Below, piece by piece: positions 36,823-46,590 of a DNA stretch of 64,000 bases. The notes beneath the pieces are model-generated. The model had not been told where the DNA came from. It did not search any database and worked only from the letters and a program-made list of their open reading frames with translations. The position numbers and the translations under genes are program-made. Positions within the stretch are counted from its first letter, which is position 1. Each line of letters opens with the position of its first letter. The DNA is taken from positions 44,472 to 108,471 of the forward strand of contig DDZZ01000019.1 in the NCBI GenBank assembly GCA_002346535.1. The letters are read 5' to 3'. Source of the stretch: Opitutales bacterium UBA2995. Its GTDB lineage: Bacteria; Verrucomicrobiota; Verrucomicrobiia; Opitutales; UBA2995.

Positions 36823-37797
36823 TTAATACTTAGACCATTGTGGCTTTTTTGGAGGGGGTAGCCCCAACGCTTCGTAACTTGTCTTGAAATGCAATTTTGC
36901 AAAATTACCAAAACGATCTGGGCCAACAGCTTCAATCAATCGGGTTGCCTGTTCTTTGGTTGCAGCTCCCGCGCCTTTGAGTAGTTCTTCGCCAAATTCG
37001 GTGGATAGCTTTTTCAACTGCCTGAGAAATTCGGCCCGGGCGATGACAGAGGCGGCCGCTACTACGGGATCGGCTTCAGCCCTCGCTTCCATCTTAAGAT
37101 CAAAATCCTTTCGCTTAATCTGTTTTTGCACCAAGGGGTTTTTGCTGAATTGATCAAGCATACCCCAGTCAACGAAGCGTTTATCGAGAGCAGCCTCCAG
37201 GGCCTTGGCATGCAGCCAGGCGATCAGCTTATTAAGATTGGCTCGAGGCCGTGACATCAGTTCATTATACTTGGGCATACCGCACCAGGATTTTTCAACG
37301 ACTACGCCTTTGGTTTTCAAAATGAGTTTCTCGAAACGAATAATCTGACCATCCGAGATTTTTTTACTGTCCTTGATTCCTTCATTCATCCATTGGCGCA
37401 CCATATCACCATCTGCAATGACGGTTGCACAGATCACCGGCCCAAAAAGGTCTCCCTTGCCAGATTCGTCCATGCCGGCGTGCGGTTCAAACCACTCAGG
37501 ATGGTGGACCTCCTCATAACCCAGCTCGGCACTTAAGGTGATTTCCGGTTCCAGGACATCCCGGACAAAATCCTCCGTCATTTTCCCCTGAATCACCAAC
37601 TTGCCGCTGGAATAGAAAACCAGGTTGATTTTGGGGCCTTTAAAGGCAAAACGTGCATAGGCCACTTCGTTTTCTCCCCATCCACGGGTTTGGCACCATG
37701 CCTCCAGTTTGTCGGCCTCGGCATCGGTCAGCTTCTTCGTATACAAGGTGATTTTCTTTTCTTCCTCGACCTCGACTTGTTTATAATTTCGCCTCAT
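36823..37797 (-). CDS. rnhC: Ribonuclease HIII
   Basis: The 324-residue product has an N-terminal TBP-like substrate-binding domain typical of HIII (about residues 20-95). The catalytic domain opens HAGMDESGKGDLFGPV (Asp-Glu pair, compare DEAGRG in HII). The third acid is in GIKDSKKISDGQI, and VAAASVIARAEFL lies near residue 260. The ATG at 37797 removes nine extra residues and gives MRRNYKQ. This ATG overlaps, in the opposite direction, the first possible ATG of mutY (shared CATG at 37795-37798), so the true mutY start is probably further right. Confidence 0.93.
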   Translation of the reverse strand: MRRNYKQVEVEEEKKITLYTKKLTDAEADKLEAWCQTRGWGENEVAYARFAFKGPKINLVFYSSGKLVIQGKMTEDFVRDVLEPEITLSAELGYEEVHHPEWFEPHAGMDESGKGDLFGPVICATVIADGDMVRQWMNEGIKDSKKISDGQIIRFEKLILKTKGVVVEKSWCGMPKYNELMSRPRANLNKLIAWLHAKALEAALDKRFVDWGMLDQFSKNPLVQKQIKRKDFDLKMEARAEADPVVAAASVIARAEFLRQLKKLSTEFGEELLKGAGAATKEQATRLIEAVGPDRFGNFAKLHFKTSYEALGLPPPKKPQWSKY

Positions 37798-37864
37798 GGA
37801 AGTTAATTTGCGACACTTGAACAAGAACTCAACAGTTTCCTACTCCAATCAATCTGTCCTTCAA

Positions 37865-38878
37865 ATGCGGGAGGCGCTGAGCCTGTGGTTTACTCAAAAT
37901 AAAAGAGATCTTCCCTGGCGGACGAATCCATCGCTTTACGCAACCGTGGTGTCAGAATTCATGCTCCAACAAACCCAAGTTAAGACGGTGCTGCCGTATT
38001 TTGACAGGTGGATGAAGCGGTTCCCCGATTTTAAAAGCTTGGCCAGCGCTTCTGGGGAGGAAGTCCTCAAAAATTGGGAGGGGTTGGGCTACTATTCCCG
38101 TGCCAGAAACCTTCATAAACTAGCGAGAGAGATAGCTCAGTTCGGGGAGGCTTCTGAGAGCCCGGAAGCATGGCAGCAATTCAAAGGAATTGGAACCTAT
38201 ACGGCCACAGCGATTACAAGCATAGCGTTTCGTCACCCGGTTGCCTGTGTGGATGGAAATGTCATCCGTATTCTAGCGCGCCTCTCTGGAGATTCAACTG
38301 AATTCAAAGACAGCAACCAAGCGTTTAAAAAACTCTCACCTTTGGCAGGAACGCTATTGAACGAGTCTGATCCAGGCAACCATAATGAGGCAATGATGGA
38401 ACTGGGTGCCACCGTCTGCACGAAAAGTAATCCAAAATGTGCAATTTGCCCTTTTAACCAATTTTGCGCTGCCAAGGGCAATAATCCAGAAAGATATCCA
38501 GTTAAGAAAGCCCGACAATTAAAAAAGGAAACCGTTCATCGGGCATGGATGAAAATTGAAGACAAGATTTTGCTCCATCGGTCCAATGTAAATAGTCGGA
38601 GGTTAGCGAACCTTTTGGAGCTTCCGAGGCTGGAACACCTTGGGCTTCAATCATCTAAATTCGAGGCCCAAGGGGTACGCCCGGTCATGACCAAACGAAG
38701 AGGGATCTCAAACTCGCAAATCCGCGAACATATCTGGAACGTGGAGCCAACGGAGAAGCTGGACCACCCCGAAGTCGAATGGGTCAGCATAGAGCAATTA
38801 CCGGCCGCAACTCTATCCGGCCCACACAAAAGGTGGATTCAAGAGCTACTGGACGAAAAGCAACTCACGCTAATTTAG
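37865..38878 (+). CDS. mutY: Adenine DNA glycosylase MutY
   Basis: MutY removes adenine mispaired with 8-oxoguanine. From the ATG at 37865 (337 residues) the N-terminus matches the usual spacing before LPWR. The catalytic region is SEFMLQQTQVKTVLPYFDRW (with the catalytic Glu). The helix-hairpin-helix is around FKGIGTYTATAI and the conserved Asp is in CVDGNVIRI. The iron-sulfur cluster is complete (Cys-x6-Cys-x2-Cys-x5-Cys in CTKSNPKCAICPFNQFC). The C-terminal NUDIX-like domain is short. An ATG at 37796 adds 23 unrelated residues and collides with the rnhC start. Confidence 0.93.
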   Translation: MREALSLWFTQNKRDLPWRTNPSLYATVVSEFMLQQTQVKTVLPYFDRWMKRFPDFKSLASASGEEVLKNWEGLGYYSRARNLHKLAREIAQFGEASESPEAWQQFKGIGTYTATAITSIAFRHPVACVDGNVIRILARLSGDSTEFKDSNQAFKKLSPLAGTLLNESDPGNHNEAMMELGATVCTKSNPKCAICPFNQFCAAKGNNPERYPVKKARQLKKETVHRAWMKIEDKILLHRSNVNSRRLANLLELPRLEHLGLQSSKFEAQGVRPVMTKRRGISNSQIREHIWNVEPTEKLDHPEVEWVSIEQLPAATLSGPHKRWIQELLDEKQLTLI

Positions 38879-38975
38879 ATTCGAGGTAGGCCTTGGAGGA
38901 TAAAATGCCTTCTTTGGTGGCACTTGGACTCAATTCCGTCCATTCAACCCCCAATTCGGCAATTTCCTTAAGCAT
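38865..38975 (-). pseudogene. Unassigned 36-codon ORF, possible gene tail
   Basis: A minus-strand frame from an ATG at 38975 (MLKEIAELGVEWTELSP..., ending YLESKLA) stops inside the 3' end of mutY. The preceding 50 bases in another frame (AAFSTGIRADDM) could be the continuation of the same protein before a frameshift. The composition looks protein-like, but I cannot assign a family. It may be the remains of a gene that once lay between mutY and rpsU. Confidence 0.25.
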
Positions 38976-39080
38976 GCCATATCATCCGCTCTGATGCCGG
39001 TGGAAAAGGCAGCAGGTAAACAGGGCTACCGGGCTGGAAATCTTAGTTGGGAACAATGCCGAGGTGGACTGTACATCAAA

Positions 39081-39107
39081 AGAGATCCACGTTACAAATG
39101 GATCTCT
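39081..39107 (-). terminator. Rho-independent terminator of rpsU
   Basis: Read leftward, a perfect 9-bp stem AGAGATCCA/TGGATCTCT with a 9-nt loop is followed by TTT. It lies 32 bp past the rpsU stop, on the transcribed strand. Confidence 0.75.
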
Positions 39108-39138
39108 CAAGAAAAAAAGTTTGATTACGAAAGGTTTA

Positions 39139-39333
39139 CTACATGTAACGGCGACGCAACATATCCGTAAAAGCCATAACCTTTTTCTTACGACGACGCA
39201 CCTCGCAGGGCTTTTCATAATAACGTTTGGCACGCACATCACGGATAACACCTTCGCGATCGAGTTTTTTCTTGAGACGGCGCAACGCCCTTTCAGTGGG
39301 CTCGCCTTTTCTGATCTGTACTTCTAAAGCCAT
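39139..39333 (-). CDS. rpsU: 30S ribosomal protein bS21
   Basis: bS21 binds the 3' domain of 16S rRNA. The 64-residue product starts MALEVQIRKGEPTERALRRL and has the usual very basic helix (KKKLDREGVIRDVRAKRYYEKP). It ends RRKKKVMAFTDMLRRRYM. The start at 39333 is chosen because it gives the family N-terminus; the frame is open further upstream but the extra residues are unrelated. It is monocistronic, with its own terminator. Confidence 0.95.
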   Translation of the reverse strand: MALEVQIRKGEPTERALRRLKKKLDREGVIRDVRAKRYYEKPCEVRRRKKKVMAFTDMLRRRYM

Positions 39334-39470
39334 AAATTTGTGAAAAAGGCAGCTAATAAGAGCCTTTCTAACTCTCAGGTCAACCGAAATGTCGTGAAAG
39401 TACGGGCAGCTTACATGAGGTAGTCCATGTCTCCAGCCAACCCATTTTTCATCTGCCAAAGCAACGAATT

Positions 39471-40655
39471 TTGGATAAACGACACAATATTTATACCGGG
39501 CTGTACCCAGTTAAGTCGGGAGCCTATCCGAATTCAACGCTCGCGTACGAAGGTATCAAGAGTGTGGTCCATTACCTGGGAGAAATGGGTTACCGCGTGG
39601 GAATATCGGGGAAGCTACATATCTGGCCAGAAAGCGTTTCCCCATTTGAGTATTTAAACAGGAATGAGAATCCAGAAAAATACGTGAGGGATCCGAATCT
39701 TGAGGCCGTGGAGAAATTTCTCGCCCGAGAGCTGCATCAACCCAGTGCTGCTTTTATTTGTTACTACTAACCCCACACACCATGGACTCGCGGGGATACC
39801 TCTCAAATTGACCTCGACAAGCTGGTTTTGCCTCCTAATTTTGTGGATACCGCTGAAACACGCAAACATCTGGTAAATTACTTTACAGAAACACAATACC
39901 TGGACGATTCGGCGGGGGATGTGATTGCACTAATCGATCGATTGGGCATGCGGGACAAAACATTGCTAATCTTTGTCAGCGAACAAGGCATGGCCATGCC
40001 CTTTGCAAAATGGACCTGTTACGATCAGGGGTTGCAGGCAGCTTTTGTAGCCAAATGGCCAGGGAAAATCGCACCGGAGTCAATAAGCGATGCCATGATC
40101 GAATACGTAGACGTTGTCCCCACATTTGTGGAAGCGGCTGGAAGCACATCCACCTCGGGCCTGGATGGTAAAAGCTTCCTTTCGGTCTTACTAGGTCAAC
40201 GCAACCACCACAAAGATTACGTTTACGCACTTCAAACTACGCGCGGAATTACAAACGGATCTGAACATTATGGTATCCGTTCCATTAGGTTTGAAAAGTG
40301 CAAGTAGGTCTTCAATCTTACTCCGCAAATTAGGTTCCAAAATAACTTGACCGAAAACAAAGGCGGTTGGGCCGAGTTTTGGCCGACTTGGGTGGAAGCC
40401 AGCAGACAAACACAATCCTCGGCCAAGGAAATCACAGACCGATACCAATGGAGACCAACCGAAGAACTCTACGACATCGAAATGGACCCATATGAATTGA
40501 ATAACTCGGCAACCAGAAAGCAGTATCTGCCAGTTATCAAAGACCTCCGGCTTCGACTGCTTCGCTGGATGGATGAGCAAGGTGATCTTGGTCAGGAAAC
40601 TGAGATGGCTGCATTGAGCCGGACTTTTAAGGCTGGTGGAACAGCTAAACGTTAG
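39471..40655 (+). pseudogene. Sulfatase pseudogene: no N-terminus, two in-frame stops
   Basis: One frame runs from 39471 to 40655 with TAA at 39768 and TAG at 40305. The protein between stops is a clear sulfatase: RHNIYTGLYPVKSGAYPN, then GYRVGISGKLHI, PHTPWTRGD across the first stop, TLLIFVSEQGMAMPFAKWTCYD, YVDVVPTFVEAAG, LQTTRGITNGSEHYGIRS and EELYDIEMDPYELNN. The first 60-70 residues with the metal-binding DD are missing. At the site of the formylglycine motif (Cys/Ser-x-Pro-x-Arg) the sequence reads ILDKR, so the catalytic Cys/Ser is gone. I infer a dead polysaccharide sulfatase. Confidence 0.9.
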
Positions 40656-41032
40656 TCCCCAATACACATTGGATGGTCTCAAAGGGAAGGAAAATTTCCG
40701 AGACAAATTACTTTTTCAGAGTACGGGCAATTACAGAATATTGTTTTGAAACCATCCTCGGACCGACATACCGTGTGCTCCTCAGTCACGCACAAACGTC
40801 TGCTCCATCGGCTTTCGATCGTCAATCTCGACATCTCAATTCCGCCAGTAAAGCGAACTAGGTCCAAGGAAAGTTGATATGATGCGTAGTTAAATCCCGG
40901 AGTCGGGCCGATTTGATTTTAATTGTGAACAGCTCGTGAGAAACTTGGGGATAGTTCGAACTTGCCCGATCCACTTTTCATTCAAATGTTAGCAATGGCT
41001 TGGTAAATTCTCCAAGCTCACCTGCACCTCCC
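40656..41032. other. Intergenic region upstream of dnaE, nothing recognised
   Basis: These 377 bp separate the sulfatase relic from dnaE and should hold the dnaE promoter. Short frames on both strands (about 62 codons) show no family resemblance. I see no tRNA, hairpin terminator or repeat. Confidence 0.5.
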
Positions 41033-44000
41033 ATGACTGACTCAACCAGAACCTTTGTCCATCTGCACCTTCATACTGATTATAGCTTGCTGGACGGCGC
41101 TTGCAAGATTGACCGGTTAGCCGCAAGAGCCCAAGAATTAGGAATGCCGGCGGTGGCCATGACTGACCACGGCAATTTGTTTGGGGCCATCGATTTTTAT
41201 AAGAAGATGAAAAAGGCCGGTATCAAACCGATTATCGGCTGTGAGATCTACTTGGTGCATGACCATAAGATGCACGAAAAACCCAAGAGGAAAAGAAAGC
41301 GGACCGATGATATCGGCGACCTTCCTCAAGACCGGCAGTTGCAGCCGGAAGATTTTCCGAAGTACCAAATTCATCACAAAACAATCCTGTCCCGAAATTT
41401 CGAAGGTTACCAAAACCTGTCCCAGCTCATCTCATCGGCTCATACCGAAGGACAATACTACCGGCCACGCACGGATATGGAGCATCTGGCTCAACACAGC
41501 AAAGGACTTATTGGCTTGAGCGGGTGCATCAACGGCGTGGCTTCGCAACACCTGCTTTATAACAATTACGAAAAAGCTCGGGAGGTTACTGCGGATTTTA
41601 TCGATATATTTGGAAAAGAAAATTATTTCATCGAAATCCAAGACCACGGGCTGCCCTTTCAACAAAAAATCATTTCAGGGTTGCTTCAGCTTGCCAAAGA
41701 ATTCGACCTGAAAATCGTCGCAGCCAACGACGTGCACTACGTAATGAAGGGTGACTGGGAGCCTCATGACGCGCTCCTTTGCATTCAAACCGGCAAGAAA
41801 CTTGCGGATAGCGACCGCATGAAGTATCCTTCCCAGGAATTCTACCTGAAGAGCCGGGAAGAAATGCTTGATGTCTTCAAAGAAATGCCTGAAGCACTCG
41901 ACAACACTTTGGAGATTGCCGAAATGTGTAATCTCGAAATCCCATTTGGCGTAAGCCACTACCCAGTCTTTGAGCAGCCGGCGGAAATAAAATACAAAAA
42001 AGATCCTGACAATTTTGACCGGATTCTTGACATCTATGTGTCCGAAAAAGAGCGCGTTAACAAACAGAACAACATCGATGAATCGGCTGTCATCGATTCA
42101 AAAACCCGTCGGGAGTATCGAAAGAATGGACTCTTCTTTTTTGAGCTGTGCAAAGCCGGCCTGAGGGATCGCTACGGAATCGACTACGACGACCTGCGGA
42201 AAAACTCGGAAGCCCTACCAATTACCGCGGATGAAGGCAAAGGCACGCCACCCGACTGCGGAACTGCCGAGTACGAAAATTTTCTGTGTTCAAAACTTGA
42301 ATACGAATTATCCATAATCATGGGGACAGGATTCATTGATTACTTTCTCATCGTTTGGGACTTTATTGATTGGGCCCGGAAGGAACACATCCCGGTCGGT
42401 CCCGGCCGAGGTTCGGGAGCGGGAAGTTTGGTTTCCTACGTACTCAAAATAACCGATATCGATCCACTTCGTTTCGGCTTGCTCTTCGAACGTATGCTTA
42501 ATTTGGAGCGCGTATCTCCACCCGATTTTGACGTTGATTTCTGCATGCGAAGACGAGATGAGGTTGTGAACTTCGTCCGTCAAAAGTACGGAGAAGACGC
42601 GGTTGCCAACATTATCACCTTTGGAACCTTCGGCGCCAAAATGGTAGTTCGCGACCTCGCCAGGGTAAACGATGTGCCTTATGCAGAAGCGGACCGGATT
42701 GCCAAAATGATCCCGGACGAACTCAATATTTCGATTGAAGATTCTGTGGCAAAATCAGGAGAACTGCAGACAGAAATTCGTGGTAACCCAGTGGCTGGAA
42801 AGATTGTAGATCACGGGCAGGTTATTGAAGGAATGGTCCGCAACACCGGCAAACATGCCTGCGGAGTCATCATTGGCGATCAGCCCATCCAGGATTTGGT
42901 ACCCGTCACTCTTCAGGAGGGCGATTTGACAACCCAGTTCCCCAAAGGCCCCGTAGAGGACTTGGGACTACTAAAAATGGATTTCCTGGGGCTCAAAACT
43001 CTGACGGTCATATCTGACGCCCAAGATAATGTTCAAAAAACCCGCAACCTGCCTGAGTTCGACATTGAAAAAGTTTCTCTGGAAGACGAAAAGACCTTTG
43101 AACTGCTAAATAGCGGGAAGACAACGGGCGTTTTCCAGCTTGAATCGGGAGGCATGCAATCACTCTGCAGGCAGATTGGCCTGAGTACTTTTGAGGAAAT
43201 TATCGCACTCATTGCGCTCTACCGACCTGGGCCCATGCAGTTCATCCCTCAGTTTGTAGAAGGGAAAAAAGATCCGTCTACAGTCAAGGTCCCGCACCCT
43301 TTGCTTGAGAATCTGGTAGGTGCGACTTACGGCGTCCTTGTCTATCAGGAACAGGTCATGGAGGCTGCCAGAATTGTTGCAGGCTACACTCTTGGAGGTG
43401 CTGACATTTTACGTCGCGCCATGGGTAAAAAAATCAAATCGGTGATGGATGCCCAAAAAGAAATATTCGTCGAAGGCGCAGAGGAGCACAATGAAATCCC
43501 CAAGAAGGCTGCACTGGATGTCTTCGCCATTTTGGAAAAATTCGCGCAGTATGGATTCAACAAGAGCCACTCAGCGGCTTACGCGATGTTGAGCTACCGA
43601 ACGGCATATTTGAAAGCCAACTACCCAGTCGAATTTATGGCAGCCATATTATCCAACGAGCTCGGCAATGCTGACAAGGTAGCCCATTTTATCGATGAAT
43701 GTTCGGCTATGCGCATTTCGGTTTTAGGACCCGACATCAATATATCGCGAGAAAAATTTACACCGGTGATTGATCTCGACAGCGGTGAGGAGGACATCCG
43801 GTTCGGTCTTGCAGCTATCAAAGGTGTAGGAGACGCGGCCTCTCTTAAAATTATCGAGGAACGCGAGGCGAACGGCCCTTTTGAAGGGTTCGAAGATTTT
43901 CTGACCAGGGTTGATAGTAAAACCATCAATCGCCGGGTGATGGAATGCCTCATAAAGTCCGGCGCTTTCGACTCCTCCGGTGAAAGCAGGAAAGGCTTGA

Positions 44001-44869
44001 TGAATGGCTTGGATGCGGCAATGAGCTCCGCAGCTGAACGACAGCGTGACCAGGAGCGAGGACAGGAATCGTTCATGGATATGCTGGGGGATTCCGCCGC
44101 GGCCGTTCGCTCACCAGAACCCAACACCACAGGTGCTAAACAAGCTGAAATGAGCATGCCTCTGGTCGAAAAGCTACAGTACGAAAAGGAGTTGCTGGGC
44201 TTCTACGTTTCAGGCCACCCGATGAACGAATTTAACGGTCTTGCAGAAGCAATCTCCAATTTTGATCCAGAAAAAGCCCATGAAATGAGTGACCGGAGTC
44301 CGTTCCGATTTTGTGGGGTCGTGTCCAACATTACTAAAAAGCTGAGTCGGCGGGACAATCGTCCATGGGCGTTCTTCAACGCATCGACAAAAACACACAA
44401 TTTCCAGATGAACATGTATTCGGAATCCTTTGAAGAGTACGGGCCGATTCTGGAGGAAGGGAAAACGGTGATGATATCCGGAACGGTAATGAACCGGGAA
44501 GGCGACGACCTAAGGTTTAGTGTGCGAGAGGTTTCTCATTTGCGCGGCGCAATTCCCAACATGGTCCGAGAGGTTCATTGGGTACTGGATGCTACCAACC
44601 AAGCAGAAGTGTTTTTGGAGCTGCTGCGTAAAGACCTGGATGATCGACAAGGTGGAAAAACCAAGGTAAAGCTGGGCATGATGATCGGGAAATCTCAAAT
44701 TCTTTGGAGTGAGATAGCGTCATCCTTGACCTGGCAAATTGATCCTCCCTCATTTGCCAAACTGAAGAAACACCCAGCCGTATTGTCCGTATCAATACAA
44801 ACCGCACCTGTTCAGGAATTTGATCAATTAAAGCCCTGGATGAACGCCAAAGCTAAGGAGTCCCTGTAA
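41033..44869 (+). CDS. dnaE: DNA polymerase III subunit alpha (DnaE1)
   Basis: DnaE is the replicative polymerase. The 1278-residue product has an N-terminal PHP domain (FVHLHLHTDYSLLDGA, MTDHGNLFG). The polymerase core has GPGRGSGAGSLVSY and the catalytic PDFDVDF (about residues 497-503), and the C-family fingers contain YGFNKSHSAAYAMLSYRTAYLKANYP. A helix-hairpin-helix region and an OB domain (FRFCGVVSNITKKLSRRDNRPWAFF) follow. The ATG at 41033 is preferred over an upstream TTG. Its 3' end overlaps the convergent ruvC by 17 bp. Confidence 0.97.
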   Translation: MTDSTRTFVHLHLHTDYSLLDGACKIDRLAARAQELGMPAVAMTDHGNLFGAIDFYKKMKKAGIKPIIGCEIYLVHDHKMHEKPKRKRKRTDDIGDLPQDRQLQPEDFPKYQIHHKTILSRNFEGYQNLSQLISSAHTEGQYYRPRTDMEHLAQHSKGLIGLSGCINGVASQHLLYNNYEKAREVTADFIDIFGKENYFIEIQDHGLPFQQKIISGLLQLAKEFDLKIVAANDVHYVMKGDWEPHDALLCIQTGKKLADSDRMKYPSQEFYLKSREEMLDVFKEMPEALDNTLEIAEMCNLEIPFGVSHYPVFEQPAEIKYKKDPDNFDRILDIYVSEKERVNKQNNIDESAVIDSKTRREYRKNGLFFFELCKAGLRDRYGIDYDDLRKNSEALPITADEGKGTPPDCGTAEYENFLCSKLEYELSIIMGTGFIDYFLIVWDFIDWARKEHIPVGPGRGSGAGSLVSYVLKITDIDPLRFGLLFERMLNLERVSPPDFDVDFCMRRRDEVVNFVRQKYGEDAVANIITFGTFGAKMVVRDLARVNDVPYAEADRIAKMIPDELNISIEDSVAKSGELQTEIRGNPVAGKIVDHGQVIEGMVRNTGKHACGVIIGDQPIQDLVPVTLQEGDLTTQFPKGPVEDLGLLKMDFLGLKTLTVISDAQDNVQKTRNLPEFDIEKVSLEDEKTFELLNSGKTTGVFQLESGGMQSLCRQIGLSTFEEIIALIALYRPGPMQFIPQFVEGKKDPSTVKVPHPLLENLVGATYGVLVYQEQVMEAARIVAGYTLGGADILRRAMGKKIKSVMDAQKEIFVEGAEEHNEIPKKAALDVFAILEKFAQYGFNKSHSAAYAMLSYRTAYLKANYPVEFMAAILSNELGNADKVAHFIDECSAMRISVLGPDINISREKFTPVIDLDSGEEDIRFGLAAIKGVGDAASLKIIEEREANGPFEGFEDFLTRVDSKTINRRVMECLIKSGAFDSSGESRKGLMNGLDAAMSSAAERQRDQERGQESFMDMLGDSAAAVRSPEPNTTGAKQAEMSMPLVEKLQYEKELLGFYVSGHPMNEFNGLAEAISNFDPEKAHEMSDRSPFRFCGVVSNITKKLSRRDNRPWAFFNASTKTHNFQMNMYSESFEEYGPILEEGKTVMISGTVMNREGDDLRFSVREVSHLRGAIPNMVREVHWVLDATNQAEVFLELLRKDLDDRQGGKTKVKLGMMIGKSQILWSEIASSLTWQIDPPSFAKLKKHPAVLSVSIQTAPVQEFDQLKPWMNAKAKESL

Positions 44870-45431
44870 AAGCATGACAAAGCGCTGCTCCGGCAGCATC
44901 CGCTTCATCAAAAGTCAGGGCATCGGTTAAATTGAGAAGTTGTTTTACTGTCTGAGCCATCTGATGTTTGCTCGCCCGGCCATATCCTACCACGGCCTGC
45001 TTGATTCTTAATGGTGGATATTCAAAAACAGGTTTCCCAAGCACGGCTGCGGCAGCAATAGCGGCTCCCCGAGCAGCTCCCAAGATCTGGGCCGTCTGAA
45101 GATTCTGCACATAGATCGTTTGCTCCAATGCGACCAATCCAACGTTAAATTCATCGATTGCTCGACTTGTTGCTTTGTAGATTTCGGCAAGACACTCCGG
45201 CATTGAGGCTTTGCTCTTCATCTTTACAGTGTGACTTCCGACAAGCCTGCTATTCCCTGAACGAATTTCTACGACTGCCAGTCCTGTCCCCCGCAAACTG
45301 GGATCCACTCCCAAAATCACTCCTTTGACGAGTTTGCGCCCAACCGTTGGAATTTTTCCACAGGCGGATTCAACCGGTAACTGACCGGCCAACTTCATCG
45401 CCCACAATTTGCGTGCGGAGGTCTTTGGCAT
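44853..45431 (-). CDS. ruvC: Holliday junction resolvase RuvC
   Basis: RuvC cleaves Holliday junctions as a dimer. The 192-residue product has the RNase H-like fold with four acids in place: Asp in ILGVDPSLRGTG, Glu in VALEQTIYVQN, and two Asp in FDEADAAGAALCHA. The frame has about 37 residues before the first strand; ordinary RuvC starts 2-6 residues before it, so the true start may be internal (for example a GTG or TTG after AAAGGAG near 45325). It is the last gene of the minus-strand cluster with recF. Confidence 0.92.
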   Translation of the reverse strand: MPKTSARKLWAMKLAGQLPVESACGKIPTVGRKLVKGVILGVDPSLRGTGLAVVEIRSGNSRLVGSHTVKMKSKASMPECLAEIYKATSRAIDEFNVGLVALEQTIYVQNLQTAQILGAARGAAIAAAAVLGKPVFEYPPLRIKQAVVGYGRASKHQMAQTVKQLLNLTDALTFDEADAAGAALCHAFTGTP

Positions 45432-45505
45432 ACAATACTAAAGGATTATTGGAATTTCTTAAAAATAGCCTCTAAATTGCGTTTTGAATAGCGAAAAGAT
45501 AAATT

Positions 45506-46585
45506 TCAATCCGCCTCAGTAAAAGTCCCATCTCGGACCGTGAATACTTGCCATTTTTTCCCATCATCTTCGTTTGGAATTTCAGTGCCGGTGGCAAATA
45601 CCTGGACTCCCTTGCCTAACGCATGCCAGAAATTGCTCTTTCTCAAGTCATCCAGCTCACAAAGGACATCATCAGCCAAAAGTACCGGCGAAATTCCGTT
45701 GCTTTCTTCGACGAACCGGGACTGAGCAATTTTTAGAGCAATCATCAGACTGCGTTGCTGTCCTTCTGACCCGAAATCTCGGGCCTTCCGCCCTTCAAGC
45801 CCCAGGTCAAGGTCATCCCGGTGCGGCCCATGTTGGGTGGATTTAAGAATGCGATCTTTTTCCCGGGACTTCTCAAGTTGTTTCAAATAACCTTCCCTTG
45901 AGATTGCCTCAAAATCAGGCTTGTAAGCCATCTTTACATTTTCATCTTCCGGAGAGATTTGCAGGTAGGCATCTTTTAAATGCCTTTGAAGACGAGGGAT
46001 TTCGTCCGAACGCACTTTAAATAAACGGACCGCCTTATCGGCTAATCCGGCCTCGAAGGCTTTCATCTCATTGGAGCCGGCAAACTTTTTAAGAAGAGAG
46101 TTTCTTTCCGCCAACAAGCGATGGTAGTCTCGCAGGTTGTCATAATAACTTTGGTTAGAAGAAGCCAAAACCAAGTTGAGCCATTGTCGTCTAACCCCGG
46201 GAGAACCTCTCAGCAATTGAATATCATGCGAGCTCATTACCACAGTTGGGAATGAGCCGATAAAATCACGAAACCGGGATATCCTCTCTCCATCAACTTC
46301 AATCTCTTTGCCTTTCTTTTTCAGGTTAATAGACACCTCGGCAGATTTGAAGCCTACCCCTTCGATATTATATACCATTTGTGCCTGTCTGTCACCTTGC
46401 TTGATTATTGTATTTATATCATGGGCACGAAATGACCGGAGGGCGGAAACCATCCCCAAAGCCTCAAGCAAGTTAGTCTTACCTTGTGCGTTTTTGCCCG
46501 AGAAAAAATGGATATCACCAGAAAACGAAAGATCGACAAAAGAGATATTGCGAAACGTCTGTAACCTGAGCCGCGAAATTCGCAT
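45506..46585 (-). CDS. recF: DNA replication and repair protein RecF
   Basis: RecF is an SMC-like ATPase that helps RecOR load RecA at gaps. The 359-residue product has ISRLRLQTFRNI at the start, Walker A GKNAQGKTNLLEA (about residues 30-42) and the ABC signature region FGSEGQQRSLMIALKIAQ. Walker B/D-loop residues are in PVLLADDVLCELDDLR. It begins 5 bp after the cysteine desulfurase stop and precedes ruvC, separate from the dnaA-dnaN-gyrB locus where recF often lies; gyrB is about 10 kb away. Confidence 0.94.
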   Translation of the reverse strand: MRISRLRLQTFRNISFVDLSFSGDIHFFSGKNAQGKTNLLEALGMVSALRSFRAHDINTIIKQGDRQAQMVYNIEGVGFKSAEVSINLKKKGKEIEVDGERISRFRDFIGSFPTVVMSSHDIQLLRGSPGVRRQWLNLVLASSNQSYYDNLRDYHRLLAERNSLLKKFAGSNEMKAFEAGLADKAVRLFKVRSDEIPRLQRHLKDAYLQISPEDENVKMAYKPDFEAISREGYLKQLEKSREKDRILKSTQHGPHRDDLDLGLEGRKARDFGSEGQQRSLMIALKIAQSRFVEESNGISPVLLADDVLCELDDLRKSNFWHALGKGVQVFATGTEIPNEDDGKKWQVFTVRDGTFTEAD

Positions 46586-46590
46586 AAGGC

